From: Thiocapsa imhoffii | GTDB taxonomy: Bacteria > Pseudomonadota > Gammaproteobacteria > Chromatiales > Chromatiaceae | Direction of reading: 5' to 3' | Length of the DNA: 64,000 nucleotides | Assembly (NCBI RefSeq): GCF_016583985.1 | Contig: NZ_NRSD01000001.1 | Span: 248,001-312,000 of the forward strand | Shown: positions 9,584 through 17,600 of the stretch, in pieces | Position numbering within the stretch: position 1 is the first letter of the stretch | Layout: each line of letters begins with the position of its first letter | Translations under genes and position numbers: made by a program | The notes under the pieces: generated by a model | The model's input: the letters and a program-made list of their open reading frames with translations, nothing else | Told to the model about the DNA's origin: nothing | Databases searched by the model: none

Positions 9584-10636
9584 TCAGCGCTTCCCGCCAA
9601 ATAGACGCCCGAAGAGGCCGCCAGACGGGGCTTTGTGCGTCGCTTGTTCCGCTTGAGCCGCCGTCGCGGCCGCCAGGGTTTCGGCATCCTCCGCATTCGC
9701 TTGCTGCCAGGCCTGACTGAGACTCTCCCAACGCGGATCGTTCGCCTCGAGGCTCCAGGCACGAATCTGTTTGTCCACACTACCGGAATAGAGCCATTGC
9801 CCGTCCGGGCTGAAGGCAACGCAATAGACGTCCTTCTCGTGCCCGGTCAATCGCGTGAGTTCGGCGCCGGTTGCGGCATCCCAGAGGATGATGGTCTTAT
9901 CGGCACTCCCAGAGGCAATGAATTTGCCGTCAGGGCTGTAGACCGCGCTCCAGGCCGGATAGGTGTGCTCTTCCATTTCCATGATGAGTGAACCCGTCGC
10001 GAGATCCCACAGTCCAATTGATCCGTCGACATTACTCAGCAGGAGACGGCTGCCATCGGGGCTGAATTGGGTGCTGTTGATGCCATTGTTGATGACATCG
10101 AGCCGGCTCAGCTCAGCGCCCGAGGAGACGTCCCAGACGGCCATGGTGCAGTCGCGGCTGCCCGAGATCAGGCGTGACCCATCGGGTGAGAAAACCACGC
10201 CTTGAACATATTGCGGATGACCTTCAATGGTGCGGACCAAGGTCCCATCCGCGGCGTTCCAGATACAGATGGTGCCGTCTTCGCTGCCGGAAGCGAGCAG
10301 CTGACCTTGGGGCTGGAAATCGAGGCTGTAGACGAGGCTGCTGTGTCCGCTCTGAGACCAGAGTGCCGTGCCGGTGGCGACGTCCCAAAGTCGCACGCTG
10401 GTGTCGGTCCCGCCGGAGGCCACCCAGTGTCCATCAGGGTGAAAGCGGACGCTGTAGACGCGCCCGTCGTGACCGGTGAGATCCTGTTCGACGCGTCCGG
10501 TGTCGAGGGTCCAGATCTTGACGTGGCTGTCCCAACTTGCGGTCGCTAGACGACGCCCGTCGGGGCTGAGTGCAAGTCCGTAGATGGTGTCCGTTGCGGC
10601 CGTGCGCGGCACGGAACGCCAGTGTGGGCTGGACAT
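9584..10636 (-). CDS. WD40 repeat protein, single seven-bladed beta-propeller
   Basis: A 350-residue protein made of seven consecutive WD40 repeats of about 42 residues, spanning roughly residues 18-308. Successive blades carry YSVRFHPDGHWVASGGTD, YSLDFQPQGQLLASGSED, VVFSPDGSRLISGSRD, STQFSPDGSRLLLSNVDG, AVYSPDGKFIASGSAD and VAFSPDGQWLYSGSVD, most closed by a (I/L)WD-type dipeptide. After the propeller come a short Ala/Gln-rich helix and a basic Gly-Phe tail (LFGRLFGGKR). No kinase, caspase or NACHT effector is fused. There is no signal peptide, so it is probably a cytoplasmic scaffold. Partners are unknown; the neighbouring ALS-type gene is upstream on the same strand with a 62-base gap, so co-transcription is possible. 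Confidence 0.85.
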   Translation of the reverse strand: MSSPHWRSVPRTAATDTIYGLALSPDGRRLATASWDSHVKIWTLDTGRVEQDLTGHDGRVYSVRFHPDGHWVASGGTDTSVRLWDVATGTALWSQSGHSSLVYSLDFQPQGQLLASGSEDGTICIWNAADGTLVRTIEGHPQYVQGVVFSPDGSRLISGSRDCTMAVWDVSSGAELSRLDVINNGINSTQFSPDGSRLLLSNVDGSIGLWDLATGSLIMEMEEHTYPAWSAVYSPDGKFIASGSADKTIILWDAATGAELTRLTGHEKDVYCVAFSPDGQWLYSGSVDKQIRAWSLEANDPRWESLSQAWQQANAEDAETLAAATAAQAEQATHKAPSGGLFGRLFGGKR

Positions 10637-10698
10637 CGGGGTCTCCTCAATCGCTGAAACAGGATGGTTGTCAGTGCGGGGCGATCGTTGGACCGGGG

Positions 10699-12432
10699 TC
10701 AGGACTCGATCATCTGATCGAGCCGATGACCTGGCCGCACCATGGGGATAACATTTTCGGCCTTGTCGATCCAGATATCGACGAGGACCGGGCCGGGCTC
10801 GGCGAGCGCCTCGGCGAGCCCGTCACGCAGTGCTCGGGGATCCTTGATCCGCCGGGTCTTGAGTCGCGGGTAGACATACTTCAGGCCGGTGAGATTGGGG
10901 ATCTGACGCCGGCAGCTTTGGTCGAGATCGATGCAATCGGGATCGCAACTGCTGTTGCGAGCGAGACAGGTTTCGTAGTGCAGGCCGGCGTCCATCATGT
11001 CTTCCCACTGGCGCACCATGCCCAGGAAGCTGTTGTTGAGGACGAGGATCTTGACCGGGATCTGGTTTGCGACCAAGGTTCCGAGTTCCTGGATATTCAT
11101 CTGGAAGCTCCCGTCGCCGTCGACCAGCACGACAGGGTTGTCGCGGTCGGCGAACCAGGCGCCGATGGCCGCGGGAAGGCCAAAGCCCATGGTGCCCAGT
11201 CCGCCTGAGCTGACCCATTGGCGAGGTCGCTGGAAGCGGTAATACTGCGCGGCCCACATCTGATGCTGTCCGACGCCCGTGACCAGGGTGGCATGGCCGT
11301 GGGTCAGTTCCGAGAGCGTTTCGATCACGGCCTGCGGCTTGATGTACTCGGATTGCGCGTAGGGCTTCGGCATTTGGGTGCGCCAGTGGGCGATCTGCTC
11401 GAGCCAGGGGGTGTGCCGCGCGCCCTGCCCGTGGGTGAGAGCGTAGTCGAAAAAAGTGCCCAGCTCGGCGACCAGATGCAGATCGGTGGGAATCGTTTTG
11501 TCGATCTCGGAGGGGTCGATGTCGACATGCGCGATGCGCTTACCGGTCGCGAAGCCCTTCACCGCGACCCGGTCATCGAAACGTCCCCCGAGTGACAGGA
11601 TCAAGTCGGCATCGCGAAGCGCATAGTTGGCGGGGATACTGCCGTGCATCCCCGGCATGCCGAGATTGTGTGGCCGTTCGAAGGGGATGGCGCCAAGCGC
11701 ATTGAAGGTGGTGGTCACCGGTACGTCGAAGCGTTCGGCAAAGGCTTGGAGCCGACTGGCCGCATTGGCATGGATGATTCCGCCGCCGGCCTTCACGACT
11801 GGCCGTTCGGCCGCGGCGAGGGCGGCGAGAATGGCCTCGGCCTTGAGCGGGTCGAAGGCGACCGGCTCGCGGTGACGGATCCGCGGTGGGTTGGATGCGG
11901 CGGTGGCGGCGAGTTGGACGTCCTTGCAGATATCGACCACCACCGGCCCGGGGCGCCCGCGGGTGGCGAGCGCGTATGCCTCGCGCAGGATCCACTCAAG
12001 ATCCCGGACCTCCTTGACGAGGTAATTGTGCTTCGAGATCGGGCGCGTGAAGCCGACCGTGTCGACCTCCTGGAAGGCGTCGGTTCCGATCGCGCCACTT
12101 GGCACCTGGCCGGTGATAAAGAGTGTTGGCAATGAGTCCTTATGGGCATCGGCGATCGGCGTGGCGAGGTTGGTCGCGCCGGGACCGGAGGTGGCAAGCG
12201 CCACGCCGACCCGGCCGCTGACTCGGGCATAACCCTCCGCGGCGTGACCGGCACCGCCCTCTTGGCGGCAGAGGATGAAGGTGGGCGCCGGTTCGCGGCG
12301 GCGCATGCGTCGATTCAATTCGACATGCAGTGGGATCACGGCCCCACCCGTATGGCCGAACAGATACTCGACCCCAAGGTCGGAGAGGACATCGAAAAAG
12401 ATCGCGGCACCGGAGCGCTGTTCGTGACTCAT
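10699..12432 (-). CDS. Acetolactate synthase large subunit-type ThDP enzyme with a four-cysteine insert
   Basis: ThDP-dependent enzyme of the acetohydroxyacid synthase family, which joins pyruvate to a second 2-oxoacid at the head of branched-chain amino acid synthesis. The start is the ATG at 12432 (MSHEQRSGAAIFFDVLSDLG); a TTG 15 bases upstream is less likely. Visible motifs are the catalytic glutamate in CRQEGGAGHAAEGYAR, the FAD/CoA-fold middle domain (GGGIIHANA, GMPGMHGSIPAN, LGGRFDDRVA), and the ThDP-Mg motif VDGDGSFQMNIQELGT...LNNSFLGMVRQW. After MMDAGLHYE, where most homologues have a short loop, it has an insert with spacing C-x6-C-x3-C-x6-C (10912-10968). No ilvN small subunit is adjacent, so its regulation and exact donor/acceptor pair are uncertain. 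577 residues. Confidence 0.88.
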   Translation of the reverse strand: MSHEQRSGAAIFFDVLSDLGVEYLFGHTGGAVIPLHVELNRRMRRREPAPTFILCRQEGGAGHAAEGYARVSGRVGVALATSGPGATNLATPIADAHKDSLPTLFITGQVPSGAIGTDAFQEVDTVGFTRPISKHNYLVKEVRDLEWILREAYALATRGRPGPVVVDICKDVQLAATAASNPPRIRHREPVAFDPLKAEAILAALAAAERPVVKAGGGIIHANAASRLQAFAERFDVPVTTTFNALGAIPFERPHNLGMPGMHGSIPANYALRDADLILSLGGRFDDRVAVKGFATGKRIAHVDIDPSEIDKTIPTDLHLVAELGTFFDYALTHGQGARHTPWLEQIAHWRTQMPKPYAQSEYIKPQAVIETLSELTHGHATLVTGVGQHQMWAAQYYRFQRPRQWVSSGGLGTMGFGLPAAIGAWFADRDNPVVLVDGDGSFQMNIQELGTLVANQIPVKILVLNNSFLGMVRQWEDMMDAGLHYETCLARNSSCDPDCIDLDQSCRRQIPNLTGLKYVYPRLKTRRIKDPRALRDGLAEALAEPGPVLVDIWIDKAENVIPMVRPGHRLDQMIES

Positions 12433-12583
12433 GAGTTGCAGGACCAAGGCATTGCTTCGGACGAACGCTAATCATACCCTCGATCGCCATCGGATCAGGC
12501 GTTTCGGTTATGCTGCGCGCGGATCGGTGCACCGGAGACCGCGCCTAGAAGGTTGAATCTCTCGAATCTTTCAGGAGGATGGC

Positions 12584-13723
12584 ATGCAAGCGATCGTCGG
12601 TTTGTTCCACAGACTCAAGCGGATCGATTACGAACGCCTCTTTGTCGGTTCGGTCGTCGCATTCACGCTCATCGGTGGTGTCTACGTCTATCTCGTCGAT
12701 ATCCATTTTGCTGAGTCGAACGGGGCGGACCTGACCCAGGCCCTAGGCACGGATCCCGAGATCGTGCAGCGGCTGGCACCGATTGGGCGCGTCGCGCTGG
12801 CGACATCGGTGGCGGCTGCGCCGACTTCCGACCTGGCGGCTCCCGCACCGCAGGAGCCCGCCTCATCGGAAGAGCCGGCGCTGTCGGACATTCCAGAGCG
12901 ATCGCAGGAGCCCGCGCAAGCGGAAGACGCCGTGCGGTTGGCGGAGCCCGCATCGGCGGAGGAACTAGATCTGTTGGAAGACGCAGAGGTCTCGGCAGGG
13001 TCCGCGCTGCTAGACGAGATGATCGCACCGAGCGAACCGGTGTCCACCCTGCAGGAGACGATGCCATCAGTACCGACTGAGGTGGTGAGCGATCGTCTGG
13101 ACGGCACCGCTGAAGGGGATGCGACCGCAGCGGGCGACGCCACCGTGCGTGCGTTGGATGACGATCAGGGCCAGGATGAGGTCCGTGCGTCAGTGCCCGT
13201 CATGGCCGCGGACGACGCACCAGCGGAACACCAGGCCGAGACCGCCCGCACGCCTGATGAGGCGAGTGATCCACTCGCGGGGGTGGACGCGTGGGATGAA
13301 CCGCCCGCGGCCCCCGGACCGACTGAACTGGATGCGGTGGAGGACCCGGGAACCGCCGGTCCTGACACGATGGCTGATGCGCTCGCGCCGTCGGATACCA
13401 TGGCGACCGAGGCGGCGGCGCCTACTCCCGCGGATGCCGCCGGGTTAGCGCCCGCTCCCGCGAGCGGCCACGGGGGGGCCCCGATGCCAGCACCCCTTGT
13501 AGGCACGCCGCCCTTTCAGGCTGCGCCCGGAGTGCACTATCCAGCCCCGTTCCCCGGCCATCAGCCACCGATGTTGGATCCCCGTCAACCGCCGGCCCCC
13601 TGGTTTGGTCCCTACCAGCAACCCCAGCCGGTTCGTCCGGGTTTTCCACCACCGCCACCGCCACCGCCACCGCGACCGGGTCAGCCGGGCCCCTACCCAG
13701 CTCCACCGGGCTGGCTGCGTTGA
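12584..13723 (+). CDS. Membrane-anchored Ala/Glu/Pro-rich protein with C-terminal polyproline tail
   Basis: I do not recognise this 379-residue protein. It has a short cytoplasmic N-terminus, one membrane segment (VGSVVAFTLIGGVYVYLV, residues 22-39), then about 250 residues of acidic Ala/Glu/Pro/Thr-rich low-complexity sequence. The tail is rich in Pro, Gly and aromatics and ends PPPPPPPRPGQPGPYPAPPGW. The start has an AGGAGG site 7 bases upstream. Just after the membrane segment, TDPEIVQRLAPIGRVAL resembles the xIxxRIxPVGxV motif that precedes the haem site in cytochrome c5-type proteins, but no CxxCH haem motif exists here. A spacer or cell-envelope tether is a possible role, by composition only. 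It is divergent from the ALS-type gene. Confidence 0.65.
   Translation: MQAIVGLFHRLKRIDYERLFVGSVVAFTLIGGVYVYLVDIHFAESNGADLTQALGTDPEIVQRLAPIGRVALATSVAAAPTSDLAAPAPQEPASSEEPALSDIPERSQEPAQAEDAVRLAEPASAEELDLLEDAEVSAGSALLDEMIAPSEPVSTLQETMPSVPTEVVSDRLDGTAEGDATAAGDATVRALDDDQGQDEVRASVPVMAADDAPAEHQAETARTPDEASDPLAGVDAWDEPPAAPGPTELDAVEDPGTAGPDTMADALAPSDTMATEAAAPTPADAAGLAPAPASGHGGAPMPAPLVGTPPFQAAPGVHYPAPFPGHQPPMLDPRQPPAPWFGPYQQPQPVRPGFPPPPPPPPPRPGQPGPYPAPPGWLR
13646..13672 (+). repeat. CCACCG tandem repeat encoding polyproline
   Basis: About four copies of the hexamer CCACCG (first copy CCACCA-like) inside the membrane-anchored Pro-rich gene. They encode an uninterrupted polyproline run, the kind of repeat that can vary in length by slippage and that usually needs EF-P for translation. 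Confidence 0.75.
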
Positions 13724-14096
13724 GGGTGGCCTATCACGTTGGGTCATGGGCGCGCCCATCGCAGTGACACCTTGAGCGATCGAGGTGCTCCTCGCATCAG
13801 GCCTAGCCGGGATTCTGTCCGTTATGATTGCACTTCGGGCGGCTGCCACCGGTCAAATCAGTCGAGCGGTTGCGTCGAGCCCGAGGCCCGTCGAACTGTG
13901 GTGAGATGGGCCGGCGTTGCCGGTCACGCAGCAGTGAGCGCGCTGATCGCTCGATCAGGGCCAGTCGGGCCGGTCCATTCGGCCTGCAACTGGTGAATCG
14001 TCCACGCACCAAACATCAATCCTCGAACCAAATGGATTCGACCCTGACCCTCTCGGACCTGTGCACAGGTTCATGATTTGAAGGAGATGACGCATC
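13724..14096. other. 373-base intergenic region upstream of the UspA gene
   Basis: No supported gene. It separates two plus-strand genes, so it should hold the 3' end of the Pro-rich gene and the UspA promoter. A short GAGG-tgct-CCTC stem lies at about 13780-13793 and a 14-bp palindrome at 14057-14070. I see no convincing -35/-10 pair. Confidence 0.5.
14057..14070 (+). promoter_or_regulatory. Perfect 14-bp palindrome upstream of the UspA gene
   Basis: ACCTGTGCACAGGT is a perfect dyad ending 26 bases before the UspA start codon. Its place suits a repressor or activator operator, or an mRNA stem just upstream of the ribosome binding site (GAAGGAG). No regulator is identified. Confidence 0.35.
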
Positions 14097-14534
14097 ATGA
14101 TTTCGCACTACAACCTGATCATCGTGCCAGTTGATGGTTCCGAAGGCTCCGCGCGTGCCGCCGCGTTCGCGGGTGATCTGGCGCGCGCCACCAACTCCCC
14201 CATCCAGCTTCTGCATGTCTACTTCCCGTCCAGTAGTGAAGTCATGGGCATGGCGCAGCTGTCGCGTGAACAACTCGAGGTCATCAATCAAGAGTCGGCG
14301 GCGGCGGCTTTCGCCAAGGCGCGCGAGGCGATCGGGGATGCTGAGGGCCTGACGATCGAGGACAAGGCGGTTTGGGGTGAACCCCGTGAGGAGATCGTGG
14401 CCGCGGCGGAAGAGAATGATGCGCTGATCGTCATGGGCCGGCGTGGTCTGGGGCGGGTCCAGAAACTGATCCTGGGCAGCGTCTCGGATGCCGTGCTGAG
14501 GACGGTGCGGCGTCCGGTGACACTCGTCGGCTGA
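14097..14534 (+). CDS. Universal stress protein, UspA family (ATP-binding type)
   Basis: A 145-residue single Usp domain, the normal length. The N-terminus NLIIVPVDGSEGSARAAAFA has the conserved beta-strand and DGS, and the C-terminus has the ATP-binding G-x2-G-x9-G-S motif in GRRGLGRVQKLILGSVS. It should therefore belong to the nucleotide-binding class of Usp proteins, which help survival under starvation or oxidative stress. The start at 14097 has a GAAGGAG ribosome binding site 9-10 bases upstream. It stands alone: a palindrome precedes it and nested hairpins follow the stop codon, so it is probably monocistronic. Confidence 0.9.
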   Translation: MISHYNLIIVPVDGSEGSARAAAFAGDLARATNSPIQLLHVYFPSSSEVMGMAQLSREQLEVINQESAAAAFAKAREAIGDAEGLTIEDKAVWGEPREEIVAAAEENDALIVMGRRGLGRVQKLILGSVSDAVLRTVRRPVTLVG

Positions 14535-14594
14535 GCACCCTTTGGTCTAGCCTGTGGCACTGGGATCGCCAGTGCCCGATGCGCTAAGGGTGCT
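14534..14594 (+). terminator. Nested hairpins after the UspA stop codon
   Basis: An outer 9-bp stem (AGCACCCTT at 14534-14542 with AAGGGTGCT at 14586-14594) encloses an inner 8-bp stem (GGCACTGG/CCAGTGCC, 14556-14576, loop GATCG). No T-run follows, so termination strength is uncertain. The structure lies between the converging usp and uvrA-like genes and could serve both strands. Confidence 0.5.
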
Positions 14595-14639
14595 CTGAGC
14601 GTTGAGCGGGTCGCGCGCGGCGCAGGTCCGGGTGGACAC

Positions 14640-17600
14640 TCAGGCGTTGCTCGCGAGATGTTCGCTCAGGGCGAGTGCGGTCGGGTAGGGACCCGCGTTC
14701 GCGACCGTTTCCGGGGTGCCGGCGGCAACGATCCGGCCCCCTCGATTACCGGCGTCCGGGCCGAGGTCGATGATCCAGTCGGCGTCGGTCATGACGTCGA
14801 GATTGTGCTCGATGACGACCACCGTGTGACCGGATTCCACCAGTCGGTGCAGCACCTCGAGGAGCCGACTCACATCGGCCATGTGGAGCCCAACGGTGGG
14901 TTCATCGAGGACATAAAGCGTCGGGAGCGATTTCCTCTTGATACGTGCCTTCGCAAGTTCCGTGACCAGTTTGATCCGCTGCGCCTCCCCACCCGACAGG
15001 GTGGGACTGGGCTGCCCTAACTGCAGGTAGCCAAGGCCAACCTCGCGCAGCAGCAGCAGGCGTTGACGGATGCTGGGGTGCGCATGGAAGACCTCCACCG
15101 CTTCATCGACACTGAGCGCGAGCACGGCGCCGATGTCGTGTCCGAGGTAACGGATCTCGCGGGTTTCGCGCTCAAAACGCTCCCCCTGACAGGCCTCGCA
15201 GGTCATGCGCGCGTCAGGCAGAAAATTCATCTCCAACGTTTGAACCCCTTGGCCCTCGCAGGTGACGCAGCGACCGCCGCTGGTGTTGAATGAGAAGTGG
15301 GAGGGTCCCCAGCCGCGCAGCCGCGCCTCGGGGGTGGCGGCGAAGAGGCGCCGGATGGCATCCCAGATGCCCACATAGGTTGCCGGACAGGAACGGGGCG
15401 TCTTCCCGATCGGGGTTTGGTCGACCTCGAGGACGCGGCCGAGTGCCTGCCATCCCGTGACCTGTCGGCAGCCGCATCGAGCCAGGCCCTGGGAGCCGGT
15501 TGCGGGCTCGAACGCGAGTAGGTGGCGGAGACTCGGCACCAGGATCTCTCGAATCAGGGTCGATTTACCGGATCCCGAGACGCCTGTCACGCAGACGAGT
15601 CGGGCGAGCGGAATCCGTGCCTCGACGCCCCGCAGGTTGTGTCGTTGGGCACCCTTGACGACCAGCTTAGGGTGGGTCTTGGTGCAGGTGCGGATGGGCC
15701 GTGTGCGCGTGCGCCGTCGCGCCAGGGCGCGCCCTGTGACCGACGCAGGATTCCGTATCAGCTCCGAGACCGTGCCCCGCGCGACGATCAGGCCACCCTC
15801 TCGACCCGCGCCTGGGCCGAGATCGATCACCTCATCGGCGCGACGAATGGTCTCTTCATCATGTTCGACGACGATGATGCTGTTGCCCTTGGCGCGCAGA
15901 CGCTCGAGCCCGTTCAACAGCAGGTGATTGTCGCGTGGATGCAAACCGATGGTCGGTTCATCGAGAATGTAACAGACCCCGCGCAGGTTGGAGCCGAGCT
16001 GCGCGGCGAGTCGAATGCGTTGTGCCTCGCCGCCGGAGAGGGTGGGCGCGGAACGCGCAAGCGTGAGATAGCCGAGTCCGATCTCGCCGAGGAAGGTGAG
16101 GCGCTCGCGAATCTCGTTCAGCAGGTCGCGGGCGATCGCCGTCGCGCGGTCATCGAGACGGAGTTCGGCGAGCCAGTCATGGGCTTGGTCGACCGTCAGG
16201 GCCGTGAGCTCGGCGATGGTGCGCTCATGAAATCGCACCGCGCGTGCCTGGTCATTGAGTCGCGTGCCCTGACAGCTCGGACAGCTCGAGTGCTCCGTGG
16301 GGTCGGGCCAGGTCCCGCCGCTCTCCTCAGTGTCCGACCCGGCGCCACCATCGGGTTGTGCGAGTCCGGTGCCGAGGCAGCTTGGGCACCATCCGTGTGG
16401 TGAATTGAAACTCAAGTGTCGCGGATCGAGCTCGGGAAGGGCGACCCCGCAACAGGGGCAGGCGCGGCGGGTTGAGTAGGGTGTCTCGCTCCCCCAGGAT
16501 CCCGCCTCGGTCGTGACCACGCGCAGCGTGCCCTTGCCAAGATCCAATGCCTGCTCCAAGAGTGCGCCGAGGGTCTCGGTGTTCTGGCCCTGAATGCGGA
16601 TCTCTCCGACCGGGAGGTCGATCTGGTGCTCGCGATAGCGATCGAGTCGCGGCCAGTCGTGCGTCTCAAGGGGCTCGCCATCGACGCGCAGGACGGGCCA
16701 GCCATGCCGTGCCGCCCAGTCGGCCAAATCTCGATACAGGCCCTTGCGCCCCTGGACCAGAGGGGCCATGAATGTGACCTGGCGCCCAGCGTGATCGCGT
16801 TGGATTCGCGCCAGGATGGCCTCACGACTCATGGGTTCGATGGGACTGTCGCAGTGCGGGCAATGCTGCCGACCCAAACGTGCGTAGAGCAGGCGCAGGG
16901 CGGGATGGATCTCGGTGAGGGTTCCGACCGTGCTCTTGATGCCCCCGCGACTGGTGCGTTGCTCGATGGCGATGGTCGGCGGGATCCCGAGCACCGCATC
17001 AACGTCCGGGCGCGCGGCCGGTTGGACGAATTGGCGGGCATGGGCGTTGAGTGATTCGAGGAAACGGCGCTGGCCCTCGGCGAAGAGGATGTCAAAGGCA
17101 AGCGTGCTCTTGCCACTGCCCGAAACGCCGGTGATGACGATGAAGCGATCGCGCGCGATCGTCAGCGACAGATTCTTGAGGTTGTGCTCGCGCGCATGGA
17201 TGACCTGGATCGCGCTCTGGACCGGGTGTGCGGGGTGCGCGAGCGGAGGGATGAGCTCGCTGGGGTCTGGGGCGGGACCCTCGGCGCGCGATGCGATAAA
17301 CGGCGCCGGTGCCTCGGCGAGGAGCTGGTGAGTGGTCGTCTTGTCGCTGGGGGGCGTGGCGCGCTCAGCCGCCGCGGCCTGAGCGCGGTGCTGTTCGGCG
17401 CGGTCGCGCAAGGCCTGCCCGGTGTGGCTGGTGGGATGACGCGCGAGCTGTGCGGGCGTGCCGGCGCAGACCAGTGCACCGCCCGCCGCACCGCCCTCCG
17501 GACCGAGGTCGATCAGCCAATCAGCGGCTGCGATCAGGTCGAGATGGTGCTCGATGATCAGCAGCGAGTGCCCGGCCCTGAGCAGTTCTTGGAAGGCCGC

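Noticed and set aside
13646..13672. CCACCG repeat as a CRISPR-like or mobile repeat
   Set aside because: It is a short in-frame codon repeat for polyproline without spacers.
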